A program made the translations under genes and the position numbers. DNA of 64,000 nt from Rotaria sp. Silwood1 (taxonomy: Eukaryota; Rotifera; Eurotatoria; Philodinida; Philodinidae): positions 1,419,646 to 1,483,645 of the forward strand of contig CAJNOP010000040.1 of assembly GCA_905250075.1 (NCBI GenBank). The letters are read 5' to 3'. Numbering within the stretch: the stretch's first letter is position 1; each line of letters starts with the position of its first letter. Shown one piece after another: positions 1-13,638 of the stretch. The notes beneath the pieces were generated by a model. It had not been told where the DNA came from, made no database searches, and saw nothing but the letters and a program-made list of their open reading frames with translations.

Positions 1-14
1 ATTTTTTTAATTAG

Positions 15-3000
15 TAACAAATGATATAAAAGCTGTTTGTCATTTACCAATGGTACGTGGTAATTGTGATCAACAAATATCTCGTTGGTATTATAATCCA
101 GCTGATCAATATTGTCATTCATTTCAATATACTGGATGTCGTAAGTATCTTTTTTTAAAATTAATATTCAAATATTTTCATCTTCGATTTACATAGATGG
201 TAATGCTAATTCATTTGAAACTGAACAAGATTGTCGAATAATTTGTCAAGCAAAAGAAAAAGGTTTATTAAAAAAATAAAATAAAAATCTATTTTTATGA
301 TTCCAAAAATAAATAACTTTATTTTAAAGATATTTGTACACTTGAAAAAGATTCTGGTTCATGTGATCAATATAAAATCATGTGGTATTATGATGTATTA
401 AGTGGACAATGTAAAAATTTTTATTATGGTTCATGTGGTGGAAATGCAAATCGTTTTATAACTGAACAAGAATGTCAATTACGTTGTTTAATTAAAACTG
501 GTTTGAAAAATAAAACAGAAAGAAATTTGTCGGATTTGGTAACCTATCTTAAAACAAGATAAGTCATCAAATCTGTCAAAATTCTTTGTATTTGATTAAA
601 TAAATTATTAAATAAATTTTTCAATAGGAAATTCTAGTTGTTTTCAACAAGTTGATCAAGGTTATATTTGTAATGGTACAAAATTAGATAAAAATACGAC
701 AAAAAAACCACTATTAAAATTTTTTTATGATCAACAATTAAAAAAATGTTCATCTTTTCTTTATCATGGTTGTGGAGGTAATGAAAATCGATTTGATGAA
801 GAAAATCAATGTGTGGAAAAATGTGCTAGTGAAATAACAAGTAGTCAACAAGGTAAAAAAAACCAAAACAAAACAGAAAATATTTATGTTTTACAAATTT
901 TTGAAAATTGTAAATCAAGGTTGTGGATCAAATATGATTCGTTGTAATATTCAATGTCGATTTGGTTTTGAAAGAGATCCAAATGGTTGTGAAATATGTC
1001 GTTGTTTTGAACCTTGTCAAGTAAATAAAGAAAAACTGATAAATTCAAAGATTTATTTATATTATTTAAGCGACAACAATGTCCAAATGGTTATGAATGT
1101 ATTATTATTCCTGAACAAACTCAATGTTTACAAGCACCATGTCCTGTACCAAGAGTTGAATGTCAACCAAGTAAATAATAAAAGAAATATTCTTATTTAA
1201 AATTTCTTTAATAATCTATTATTTTTAGTTAGTCCTGATCAAATGGCTCGTTCAAATGGAGGTTAGTCAACAAGATAATGTTATCTGGAAAATAATTGAG
1301 AAAAACAAATAAGAATAATCAGAGATGTTTTAGGACTTATAAAATACGATGGTAGAATTTATGTTCTCTTTAAATCAATACTCACTTAGTATTAGATAGA
1401 AATATAAAACAACGATCAATGTAGAATGTCGATAACGAGTTAATGGCATTCATCGAAAAAAAGAACATTTTTCAGAAAAGAAAATTTTCTATTACTACAA
1501 ACCAGATCTTGCAATGGGCTGTTCGGTTCGGGTCAAACCCTTTATTATGCGAGAGTTTTAGAAATTTCACTTAGCTAATAAATAAAAGCAGGACATTTGT
1601 TCAGTTCGATGACATTCCTCATTCACACACAAAACTCAAATCCACGATCAACTATATTAAGTGATACTGGTGTTACTGAAATTAACAGTGTAACTAAAAA
1701 TAGTAACCGATCTGATTCTTTGAAATTGATCACTGGGTATTTTACTCATGAAAGCGTATGTTAATTAACGATACTCTTAAAGAAGTTAGAGTACACTGGA
1801 GTGCATCTTATTCTTTTGGTTCACTACATTATTCGACTTATCTCTTATGTTATTGTTTTCAATTGCAGTAATTGTGAAGTTTCATCGTATAGAAATCCTT
1901 TTTCTAAAAGAAATATAATTTTCACAGTGCCATTCTGACATGAACCGCTAGGGTGCTGTATACTGATGGGGCAAGCCAAGCGAAGCTCTAATAGAGAAGA
2001 AGTTAGGCCATCAAAAAGTAGTTTGATTCCGAGACCTGATACAATCGGATATTTCATTTCTATTTTTTTTTGTTTGTATAATTGTTTAATTCAAATAGGT
2101 ATTAAACCAATAATCGAAAATTCTATTACAAATATATTTTCACATTTTGATGCTAATGTAACAATACCATGTGTTTTACGACAAGGTTATCCAACACCAG
2201 TTATTTATTGGTTTGTATTAATGAATGAAATAAATTTTCTATTGATTGAATTATGATTTATATTAGGTATAAAGAACGACAACAATTACAAGTACATGAT
2301 GCAATGAGTAGTGGTATTATAGTACGAAAAATTGAACGATTATCAGATCAATCATTATTAATAAGAAAAGTAACACTTGAAGATCAAGGTCTTTATACAT
2401 GTAGAGCAATTAATGATTTTGGACAAGATATAAAAGATGTACAACTTGAAATTTTCGGTATGATTTTTATTGAGAATCTTTTTCAAAATGATTAAAAAAA
2501 AACAATTTTTTAAAGATTCAATTAAAGTTGATATCTATCCCATTAATCGAATTTATCAACTTGGTTTTACAGCTAAACTTCAATGTCGTGCAACAGGTAA
2601 AATTGATTTTTTATTTTTTAAACAATTTCAACTGGTGTAAAATAGGTTATCCATTACCACGTATAACTTGGATGCGTAATAATGTACCATTACTCAATAC
2701 AACTCGTATAACACTTCAAATTGATGGATCATTAATTATTCATCCATATAAACGAGAAGATGCAGGTATAATATATATCAAATATTTAATATCGATAAGA
2801 ATCAGTTCGTTGCTCTACTGGCACTAATTCAATAGAGTTGGTATTGAATCAACTACAGGAATAACTCATACAGATGGCTTGATTATGATACTGATTTAGT
2901 TAAATTTAGACAAGATAATTTTAGTGTGGGAGATGTAGAATGAGCCATAAATGATTCATTCGTCTTGAATGTTATAAAAACTGTATTTTTCTCGCAATTA

Positions 3001-3940
3001 TTTCATCTGCATACAGCTGAAAATCTACTTATTGTAAACCTTTTTTTTTTGAAAAATGAATCGTTTTGGGGAAAGATAAACGTTTAGAGACTTGCAAAGG
3101 ACGCTATTTTTCGAAAATCAGGTCTTCGATTTCCTAGGTCATGTTGATATCGTTAGCTTTTATTGCTGTAAAATATGGGATCATTGATTTTAAATTCGAT
3201 TGGAAATCATCCATTCGAATTATTAAGATCTTCACAAGAAAAACTATAACAAAAACAACATCTTTCTAATGTTTAGCAATAAGAAATTATTTCTTTTCAA
3301 TTGGCTATTAGTTCTAATAAAGTTTTTAACATGAATTTATGGCAATAATAAAATAATGCTAGAAAAATCTTGTTTCATATTACTCATCATGAATAAATCA
3401 AAATTGATCTAACAGGAACTAAAGAGTTTATTCAATATGGAAAAGAATCAAAAGATAAACGTTTTGATTGAACTTTCATCGATTGAATAGAGACTTTTGT
3501 CAGTTATTCAAAATACTACTTCAATTTGAGTCAAATGCTTGTTATCTTAGAAACAAAATCGAAATTTGTTGAATTCTACTCTTAATATTATATCTATTTT
3601 GAATAATTTTCTTATTTTTTTTTATAGGTCCTTATGTATGTAATGCAACAAATAAAAAAGAAAGTGTAACACAAGTTGCATATTTAGAAGTCAAAGGTAA
3701 TAAAATAAAAATTTTGATATAAGTTTTTTGTTTAAAACTTTTATAATTTAAATTATTTAAGAAACACGTATTGAACCAATTTGTGAAGATCAACCAACAT
3801 TTGCTAATTGTGAACTTGTTCTTCGACATAATTTTTGTGATGTATACTTTGATTATTGTTGTCGTACATGTTCTCAACATACACAATATTCATTCGAAAA
3901 ATCGATTAAACCACGAAATCGTCGACATGTGTTTTTTTAA
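15..3940 (+). CDS. Papilin-like extracellular matrix protein, 3' part (5' end outside window)
   Basis: Thirteen exons can be joined with consistent phases: 15-140, 197-262, 330-500, 628-852, 920-1020, 1071-1170, 1229-1261, 2099-2210, 2267-2457, 2516-2596, 2646-2765, 3628-3696 and 3762-3940. The first visible exon follows an acceptor, so the start lies upstream. Domains in order are three Kunitz domains (six-Cys pattern with YYGSCGGNANRF and YHGCGGNENRF cores), two Cys-rich antistasin-like segments at 920-1170 (CEICRCFEPC), Ig domains (GYPTPVIYW, DQGLYTCRA; GYPLPRITWMRNN, AGPYVCNA), and a C-terminal PLAC domain (CEDQPTFANCELV, then HNFCDVYFDYCCRTC). Kunitz-Ig-PLAC is the papilin arrangement, known in other animals as a secreted basement-membrane protein. 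Any TSP1/ADAMTS spacer part would lie upstream. An AATAAA lies just after the stop. Two introns, 1262-2098 and 2766-3627, are far longer than the rest. The family is clear; orthology to papilin proper is inferred. Confidence 0.86.
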
Positions 3941-4272
3941 ATAAAATGTACATTTTAAAACAAAAAAAAAAGAAAGGAAAAAAAACAAAAATCAATGAAA
4001 CAACAAATAATTTCTCTCTCTCTTTCTCTGTTCTTTTTTTTTTTCAATATTGTTTAGTCGCTTTTTGTTTTCATATTCATTATCATATAAATTAATCTTT
4101 TTTTTTCTTTTAATGTTATTAGTTTTTTTTTCACACACACTCTCAAACATACAAACAAAAAGAAATCGTCATACACATAAAAAGAAACTTCTATTAAATA
4201 AAAGAAAAATCTTGGTGGCTTAAAATTTAATTAATTTCTATGTTTTTTTTTTTTTTTTGTTTTGCTCCTCTT

Positions 4273-7200
4273 CTATAAATTATTTTCTTCATCAATCTGT
4301 TCAAGATAACATGTTTCTGTGTTACCATTCATAACATCACCAATTGTTTTAATATCGATTTGTTCATATTGATAACGTTTACGTGGATAACCCCATAATA
4401 ATTCAAATTGATCGGGTACATTGGAATTTGTCCAAGCAAATTCAAATAATAGTTTTGCTGGATCCGAACGACGAAAACGACGACGAATAGGTTCATTTGC
4501 AGGTAAACGTATTGATACTTGAATGATATCAGCTTCTGTTGATGATGGTTCATCGGGAAATGTTTGTTTAATACGATCACGAAATTCAGCAAATTTCTAA
4601 AATACAAAACAAAACGAAATCAAATTTTCTTATTTTTTTTTATTCATAACGAAAACTAAAAGATCTTACTTGAAGTTTTCTTTGTTTTTCTTCTTCTAAT
4701 CGTCGTTGATCTTCTTCTAATTTACGTCGTTCATTTTCTTCACGTAAACGTCGTTCAAACTTAATTTACAAATTAAAAGACTTAAAAACTATTTTTTGTT
4801 CTCTTTTTTTTTTTTTAAATAACAAACTTTTTCTTTATCAGCTCGAACAGAATCTAAATAAGCAGCATTTTGTTCTTCTAAAAGACGATCACGTGAACTA
4901 CTTGTATTTCTTAAATCACTAGAAAGAAATGTTGGTTTTTTTAATATTAGGTTTTGCTTTTTAATAATTTACCGATTATATTGTAATGCTTCATCAGCAT
5001 GTTGAACACCATTGATAATTTCAGCTAAAAATTCATCGGCATCTAAATAAATAAATATTTCATATAATAATTTCTTTGTATTTTTTAGTTTTTGATTTTT
5101 ATATTTTTACAGGTATATCGATCAAGTTTAAGTTGAACAATTTGTTGCGAACCATGATGTGCAATAATACAAAAACAAGGGAATGAATTTGCACGTAATG
5201 ATCGACTAGCTGAAAAATTTAAAGATGATAATTAAACATAGACAAACAAAAAAAACCTAAGATCAACGTACCTTGAGCTCCTTCTTGAGTATCAATACTT
5301 GCACTCCATAATAGATGCGTACCTATAGTCGATCGTAAAGCATCTTCACAAAGTACTTCTCTAAAGAAATAAATAGAATAATTAATGATATATATTTGGT
5401 AACTACGAAAAAATTTTTTCGTTCAGTTCGTCTTTAACTGATATAGTGAGTTTCAGTGTTCTGCTATAATGTATAGATATATTTACGATTATGTACAAAG
5501 TGTCAGACCTATAGCCTTATTTCTTTCAAATCGATTGTATATTCTTTTAATAACTTACAAGAATGAATCCGAACTATGAATTTATATGAATAGGAAATTA
5601 ATTCAACATACACGGAAAACAATACCGCTTTAGTGTAAGGTGGAAATCATTAATCATTGTTTGTCTCCGATCGCCAGTACGATAGCATGCTGTCTAAATT
5701 GTGACATATATATCTACTCTGGCAGGTAGTTAGTGTGCATAAAAAGCGCAAGAACTTTGCATCAGGCTGATCTTCTGTCTAAATCTATAGAGAGTCATAG
5801 CTCTGAGAAAGATATCAAGTTGTTAGATTTACCACTAGGCAGTACATCATAAGGTAAGATGATTTTGAAAATTTGATCAATGTAAGAATGAGTTCAGAAA
5901 AGTATAATAAAAGAATATCAGTTTATAGCTTATCTGTCGATCATCGAAATTTTTGTGTTACTTTCTTAGCAGAATAAATTTTTGTAGTAATTTGCAGTTT
6001 GCTTATGGCAGTTTTTTGTCTTTGTTTTTTTGTTGAGATTTTTCGTCTTCCATCGTACTACAGGGTAAGATCCAGAAATTTCAAATCAAATCCATTGCAA
6101 TCAAGGGAGATACACTTCTTTCATCTTGAAAGATTTTCATTTTGTTCTCTAGCGAAAGACACCCTTTAAATATTGAACAATAAGACTAACTGTGATGTTT
6201 ACGATAATTACTCGAATGTAATTTGTCACAATACTGAAAATAATTCTCAATTTATTTAAGAATAAAGAATATTGAAAACGAATAAACATACAAATATTTA
6301 TTAAACTTTTCTAACAGATCCAAAGAGCTTTATACTAGAGCAAGTAATATTTACTTGAAAACATTTCTATAAACAATAAGTTTTCTGTTATTTATATCTT
6401 CTATCTACTAGTTTTTTCCTCTATTTCACAATGAATATAGTTTTCATATTTTCTTAATCTTTGGAGAAGGTTAATCTGTCAATTACCATTTACCAGTAAA
6501 AACATCTACAAATCTATGGCATGTGATCAAAAAAAATGATTGCTCACATGTTAGTCTTACACAAGGTTGCCATCTGTTAAGTGCAATTCATCGAAAGTAG
6601 TGCTATTTTCAACATATTGCACTCGGAAGCTGATCGCTTTATCTTTTTCTTCACATGCTGTTATTTGTGATTCAATCAAAATTACTTATAAGGAAACCAA
6701 CATATAATAGGGTTAAAAAGTACGAAATTATTCAAAACGGCCAGTAATCTATTTTCCATATTCTTAATCTTCTAATATTAGTAAACAAAAAAAAAACCAA
6801 TATAAATTTTTCATGACGTGCAAACTTTTAGTTTTCAATTACAATGTTGAAAAAGCTAAAATTATCTATTTCTATATGATACGGATAAACATCAAAAGAA
6901 ACTTCAACATTCACTTCATTATATTCTTTCATTCTTATCAATACAAAGTGATTAATAATTATCATACATAACTTTAAATATATGTTAGGTATGATGTCTT
7001 TGCCTTTTTTTTTTTACGAAACTAGTATACCTTCTAAATATTCTAAACACTTCTCTATTTATACGGAATTATTATAAAAATACATGTATAAATTTACCTG
7101 CAAAACCGATCACATAAAGGTGAATTTTTTTCATGTAAATAAATAAATAATAGACGAACTTCACGTTGTGCATCTCGAAGTGCCTTTAAAAAGAAATTGT

Positions 7201-7948
7201 AAAAATAAACTTATCCAAAAAAAAAAAAATATTACCTGAGAAAATTTTCCACGATAAAATGGTGGATGGTTTGGACCATATTGATTATCAAAATAAGTAC
7301 AATATTCATCGATTTCGTTTATAGGATCTATTGGTCTACCACCCCATACTAATGATTTAACTAAATTTAAAAAAAAAAAAAAATAATAATAATAACAGAT
7401 AAATTCTTGTGTTTCTTTTTTACCGAATGAAAAAATAACACGAATGACTGTCCAAGGTATAAATGGTTCAATTTTTAAATAAAAAGCATATAAAAATGTT
7501 AATGGTATACGTAATATTCGTCTACAAATATTCAAAAACAAAACAATTTGATCTAATTTTATTTTGTTGATATTTGAAATTCATACAAAATAGGATTTTC
7601 TATGTTACGATCAAGCGGTAATGTATTCGGTATAAATCTTTGTATAGTTGGTTCATCTAAAGTCGGTTCAGGCATTGGTGGTGCTGATGGTAAAACATCA
7701 GGTGTTGCTTCATTATTATCATTAATATTTGATGGAAGATCGAAATCAGATATTAATGCAGTTTCTATAGCACGTTCAACATCCCAATCATGTGCAGCTA
7801 AATATTGACGACATGTTTCAACGGAATCTATATGCGTAAATTCCTAAATATATATATATCAATAGATAGACTTAATTAAATGGAATAATTATACTCGAAA
7901 ACGAGATAAAGCATTGCTTTGTTCATCAGTGAGATCGTCGACCTCCAT
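4273..7948 (-). CDS. FAF2: FAS-associated factor 2 (UBXD8), ERAD adaptor
   Basis: Eleven exons give about 460 residues, against 445 in human: 7895-7948, 7587-7843, 7424-7521, 7236-7360, 7098-7183, 5272-5360, 5111-5209, 4973-5042, 4828-4918, 4670-4759 and 4273-4596. The start MEVDDLTDEQSNALSRF and the following EFTHIDSVETCRQYLAAHDW form the N-terminal UBA domain. A hydrophobic hairpin (IPLTFLYAFYLKIEPFIPW) follows, then the UAS thioredoxin-like domain (FDNQYGPNHPPFYRGKFSQ, LLFIYLHEKNSPLCDRFCR), a charged coiled coil (EERRLRE-type runs) and a C-terminal UBX domain (VSIRLPANEPIRRRF, FELLWGYPRKRY). In other animals FAF2 sits in the ER and lipid-droplet membrane through the hairpin and recruits p97/VCP. 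Intron 5361-7097 is 1.7 kb while the others are mostly under 80 bp; I saw no recognisable element in it. It is divergent from the RILP-like gene. Confidence 0.93.
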
Positions 7949-9484
7949 AATTGAATTTTATAACCAATTTTTATTGCAATCCTATATTCTTGTTTTCCGC
8001 AATATCTAAATAAATGTTTAATATGCCTAAATAACGAAAACTTAATAATCCAATCATAAGATATGAACATAAAATATATGTCATTAAATTGAATATTTCA
8101 AAAAAAACTTAATATTAGATGTTTGTTATTTTTTATTCTTTTTATTTTGTTATTGTTCGTTTAATTTATAATAGATGTCAGCAGATATACCGGAAAGATG
8201 AATCATCAAAAAAACAAAAAAATAATGACTTGTAATAGATACAAAGGTTTGATGTTTACCTAAACATATGTTTAATGAAATCAAATTTTATCTATTTAAT
8301 ATAGATCATTTGTGTCAGGTAATATAGATCTATTATTCTATTTGTGATATTAATAATGACAAGCAAATCAAAGAATAGTAAGTAAATGATAATTGATCAT
8401 GTTTTTTTTTATGAACAAGAAAGAAAAGAAAAATTTCTTTTTTTCTTCTTTGACGTTTCTGCCTATATTGATTATTAGTAATCGAAAAGAAAGAAATGGT
8501 GATTCATTTCAATAGCTTCTTCTTTCGATCGTTTTTTTCTTTTACAATATGACAGATTCTGTTTATTTAATTAACAAAATATTACTAGACGTTGGCCTTC
8601 GATGACAATGCTTGCTTGTTTTATTGACAGTTTTTTTCGTCGGATACTCTTTGCCTTAGTTTCATTCAAGTAAAGACATACCCTTTTCATCTTTTCTGTT
8701 TTTTTTTTCTTCTTTGCTATCCCAATTCATTGGAGTATTCATTGAATAAATAGATAGTATTGGTTCTATATTCTTTTTTTTTCTTCTTTCTCGTATACCC
8801 ACCCACACACTCTCATCCGATGTGGATGAACTAGACATGCCGAACGAAGCAATCGAACGTGCTGTTCATTCATCTTATTTTTATTTTTTTCTTCTCTCTC
8901 TTTCTTATATATATGCATGCACTTGCTTCGACATCATGTCACAATTTTGTGTCAATATTGGCGTCGTTTTATTTTCTATGTGTAGTTTATCATCAGGTTT
9001 GGCTGTTCATTGTTGAAAATAATGAAAGAAACTTTGTAAAGAAATATAAATAGATAGTATGATAAACAAACGATGTTGACGAGAAATACAATGAAGAATA
9101 GTCAAATTTATTTTGCATGTATAGAAACAAGTTTTAATGACCTATTCTTTTATATTCTTTCAGATAACAAGAGCCCACTTAAAATGGATGTTGATCCCTT
9201 TTTCCTCTCTTTTATTTTTAATTTCTATAAGTAACATTGTGTAGAAAAAGATTAAGTTTGACATCTATCACTTATCATCACGATCGAACGAATAGAATAC
9301 AATAAAAGACAAAAAAGAAAAAAAAAAAACTCCAATATGACATATGCATGAAAATAAAATGATCAGCTTAAAGCAAAACAAAATTTTCTAATTTATTCGA
9401 TTAATCTTACGTTGTTGTTATATATTATTTTTTTTTCTTGTCTTTTCCTTTCTCCTGTCTTGATAATAATTTTCATTTCATTAG
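7949..9484. other. Divergent intergenic region between FAF2 and RILP-like gene
   Basis: This 1.5 kb holds the 5' regions of two divergently transcribed genes. It is AT-rich with poly-T and poly-A runs. The short reading frames near 8820-9050 use non-ATG starts or end quickly and show no family match. One or more 5' untranslated or short coding exons of the RILP-like gene probably lie here, because its first recognisable exon begins at an acceptor-like site at about 9485. No promoter motif could be assigned. Confidence 0.5.
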
Positions 9485-12400
9485 ATTTATCTTCATTCTC
9501 ATCAATTGGACATTTATCTGATCTTATTTCACAAAAAACCGATAAACTTTCACGACCAATCACAAATACAAATCATTATGAATCGTCAGCATCAATAGAT
9601 AATATACAAAAAATGACGTGTTCATCACCGATGCGACAACAACAACATACAAATTTAACTGTACTTGATGTATATGATGAAGCTGCATTAATAGGCAAAG
9701 ATTTTGAACGTATTATTGAAGGTATTTTATAAATATAAATGAAATATATTTTGTAGAAATAAAACTGTTTTTTCATATTAGCATATGGAACTGAAACAAT
9801 TCGTGATCTTGTACCAAAAGTAATACGTATACTTGAATTACTTGAATTACAAGCAGCAAAAAATGAAAAAGACGCTGATGAATATATTGAAATGAAAACA
9901 CGTATTGAACGTTTAGAAGCTGAAAAAAATGAAACACGTGAATTACGTGAAAAATTTGATAGTGAACTCGACGTTATTGAAGAACAATGGAGAAAAGAAG
10001 TAAGAAAAAAATAAAAGAAAATTTATTCGACTTGTAAAAAGATTATTTTTTAGGCAGAAACTTTAATGACACTTGTTTCTAAATTACAAGATGAAAATCG
10101 ACGATTACGTGATGATCTTGAACGTAATAATGATTTACATAATAAATCTGATTTAGCCAATTCAATTGACACTATCAGTATAGAATTTATTGAATTTATT
10201 TTTTTTTTTTTTGTTATTTTTCAATTTCATTTAGGTATTACACGTGAAGAACTTCAATGTATAAAAAATTTAACAGAAGAAAATATTAAATTAAAACGTA
10301 TGCTCAAATCAAAAGATAAAGAATTAACACAAAAAACACTTGATATCGAAGCTGTAAGTAAAAACAAAGAGAAAAGAGTTTCTTATTTTTTTTTTTTTTT
10401 TTGTCTTCTGACAAGTGTTTGCAAAAAGCAAATACAATCAAAAAATTCTAAGAATTTTTATTATTCTTTCTTTCTTTGTAATAAAATAATTGATAACTTA
10501 TATAGATTCATGCTCAACTTGAACGTATATGTAAAGTAAATTGTACATTACGTCAAAAGAATACATTTACAACAAATCAATCACAACGATTAATGGTTGA
10601 AAAATTGGATTTAGAAGTTAAACTTAAAGAAAAAGAAAATTTTATTAATCAAATGAAAGATCGTGTTGGTGATGAATTAACAAGTCCGACTTCATCTATA
10701 GTATGTTGATTATAAATCAGAGAAAAAAAAACAGAATCTTTATAACATTAAAAATCTATGACTGTTTTTTTTTAAGAATCCAATCAATGATTTAGCAAAT
10801 TTAGAAGCCAATCAACCAAGATTTACACTTGAAGAATTACGTCAAGTATTATGGGAACGAAATGATTTAAAAACAAAATTGATGGAAGTTGAAGAAGAAT
10901 TAAGAATATTTAAAGACCAGTAATTAATAAGAAAATTTAATGAGATTTTATTTAAAAAAACAATTAGAAATACTTACAACATGTCTCAAAAGTCTTTTTC
11001 ACAAAAATTTTTTGTATATCTTTGCTATTGGATTCAATTTCATTATTTAACAAGGAAACCTTTTTCAGATATAAAGCCTATCGAGAGTCTAAGAATTTTC
11101 GGAACCGGACCCGATCGGCCCTATTCAAATACCAAGTCGTTGTTCATTTAGATGAATGCTAATGAATCATAGAAGAGTCTAGAATAGTTTACTTTTCTAA
11201 GCTTTCGTCCTTGAAATATTGAAATTTAACTAGGTTTTTCACCAAAAACCTGTGATCCTCTAGTCTTGTGAGAATTTTCACTTGATGTTTTGTGCGAATA
11301 AAGTTATAACTATTCTAGTATTGCCTATATGGAGATATTCAATGTTGGAAATTCTTTCATCTGTAAAAGCAAAGTATAAAGCCGAAACTCTTACATGACC
11401 TAAGGAAGATCACAACTTTTTGTTAAAAAACTCAGTGAAATTTCGATGTTTCAAAAATGAAGACTCGAAAAACAAACCCATTCTAAAGTTTTCTATTACT
11501 CACTAACCTTCATCAAATGAATATTATTGCCTTGGTTGACAAGTGATTTGACGTCTGGAAAGATTCCCTCTTCAGTTTTTTAAATCATAAATCCGTGCCC
11601 TGAAGTTTTATTTATAAGAGTAAATTTCGAGAGTACTTTTCATAGCTATCATATCTAATCGAAATAAAAAAAATTCAATGTTTTTTCAATGTGTAGCAAA
11701 AAAAACTATACAGTAAGATTTGTTTTTAGGTACTTCGATTTCTTATATCATTCGGATCTTTAAAGAATGTTTTATTAACATTCGTTTTCATATATTTCCG
11801 TATGAAGAAATTCAATTATATTAAGTTTAGTAATCTTGACATTCATGAAATCGAGTCATTTCTTTTAGTAAGATACAAACTGTCTTCGAGTCATGTGCTG
11901 ATGCTTGATGTTGCTAAAAAAATCACTTTTTCTAGTAGTTTTTTTCCTTCTATAAAGTTAAATATAAATAGCTTTGAAACATGTCAAGATTATTTCGCTA
12001 ATCGATGATTATACCATGATGGTCAATCATTTGGATCATCATAAAAATGATTCAACCACTAGTTTTTTTGAATATAACACATAATTCAATAAGTATTAGT
12101 GAGTGCAATGCAACTTTGATGTGGTATAGGAATCATTTTGATTCTAAATATAGCAATTAGGTTTATTGATAAAATGCAGATGATGAACGTATGAATAAAA
12201 TCAAGATAAAGAAGCAACTAAAAATGAATCGTTTTCATGATGTTTTTTGACGTATAGAAAAACGATTGAATTTTTATATTTCAGTTAGAGATGATAACTT
12301 TGAAGAGTGTTTTTGAATTTTGTTCGTATAAATAAAAGTTCAGAGGATAAACTTAAGACTATAAAAATAAACTTTTGAAAACATGATGTACATTTGAATT

Positions 12401-13638
12401 TCTTTGTTTTTTTTTCTCTTATTCTTATAGAGAAGATGATGATGGTAATGGAGCTGTTGAAGGTCCAATTCCATTAGAACCCGAAGAAAAATTACATGGT
12501 TACAAACGAGAAGAATCGAAAATTCGACAATTGTAAGTTAATATCATACACTAATAGTAGCTGCTTTCCCTAGTAACTTATGTATTCACATAACTTTTTT
12601 TATTTGATATGATTTGTCTCATAACATTCGTTGTCACCAGTGTGTATCTATGATTCTCTTTCAGTGTAAAAATTTGTGTATTTTTTCCTACTATTGCTTG
12701 CTTCGCAGTTGCTTCATATTGGTAAGCTTTGAGCATGAATAAATGCAAGTCGTGCATGCTCATGTATTAATTTGTTTTTGTTATTATGCATGATTTATGT
12801 AAAGAAAATTTTGTACAATTATTATTCAAGTATATTTGCATGTTTTATTTTCACAGATTGTCCTTTGTTACTGTAAAATCAGCAACCAACGTGTAAGAGA
12901 TGAAAAAAAAAAGAATCAATTCATTTCTTTACTAACAATCTTAATCTTTTTAACCCATAACGCAATTCTAACTTGTTTACACTTTTTTGCTATTGATTCT
13001 TTAAATGCTTTTGCTTTTTTTTTTTGTTGTTGTCTTATTTATTTATTTTCAGCTTACGATCTTTATTGCCATTATCAAAAAAACCATCGCCATCCGAACA
13101 AAATACAGCAATTGAATTAACAACACCAATATCATCAACAATAAAAATTGATCAATCATACGCAACATCTCCTTCAGCATCTGTTTCATCAAATAGTTCA
13201 TCACCAAGACGACTTTCTATGGAAAGTATTTTTGGTAATAATCGAAAGTCATCCAAAACAAATATGCCGTTGCTTTCACCACCACCATCTAAATAGAATA
13301 AAAACCATGAAATAATCTATTTTCATTTCTTATTTTGTGTTTTTTTGTTTCTACTATTTTTTCTAAAATTAATTTATTATTTCGATGTATTTTTTTTTGG
13401 TGTTGTTGTTGTTGTTAGAATTAATGTGCTTGCCTATGTCTAAATGTTGCTATTGTATATTTGCTTTATTTCAATGGTTCATATGTGAAATTCTCTTTGT
13501 GAATATTTTTCTCCTGTATTTAGCTTTCGATTTGTCTTTGGTGATTATCAAACAACAATAGCATCATCAACTGATACATTATCAACTGCATTTGGCAGTC
13601 CACGAAAATTTCCATTTATTGTTGATGTACTCAGATAA
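9485..13638 (+). CDS. RILP-like Rab effector (RH1-coiled coil-RH2) with two alternative last exons
   Basis: Exons are 9485-9721, 9782-9999, 10054-10177, 10235-10353, 10506-10700, 10777-10919 and 12431-12532, followed by either 13053-13296 or 13524-13638. The first in-frame ATG in the first recognised exon is 9613, giving 417 or 374 residues; an upstream coding exon is possible. The RH1 region (LTVLDVYDEAALIGKDFERI, then YGTETIRDLVPKVIRILELL) and the RH2 region (PRFTLEELRQVLWERNDLKT) are diagnostic of the RILP/RILPL family and are separated by coiled coil. Known members bind GTP-loaded Rab GTPases and link them to dynein or to ciliary traffic. The C-terminal linker (PIPLEPEEKLHGYKREESKI) also resembles RILPL1. 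Both terminal exons continue in frame from the same donor at 12532 and end in their own stops. Intron 10920-12430 is 1.5 kb with nothing recognised in it. Confidence 0.88.

Noticed and set aside
8822-9053. Candidate first exon of the RILP-like gene (frame with MPNEAIERAVHSS)
   Set aside because: The frame lacks an in-frame ATG at its reported start and has no convincing donor that joins the exon at 9485, so it was left as intergenic.
11802-12008. 68-codon frame in the RILP-like long intron
   Set aside because: Its composition resembles background AT-rich frames, and no splice sites or family similarity were seen.
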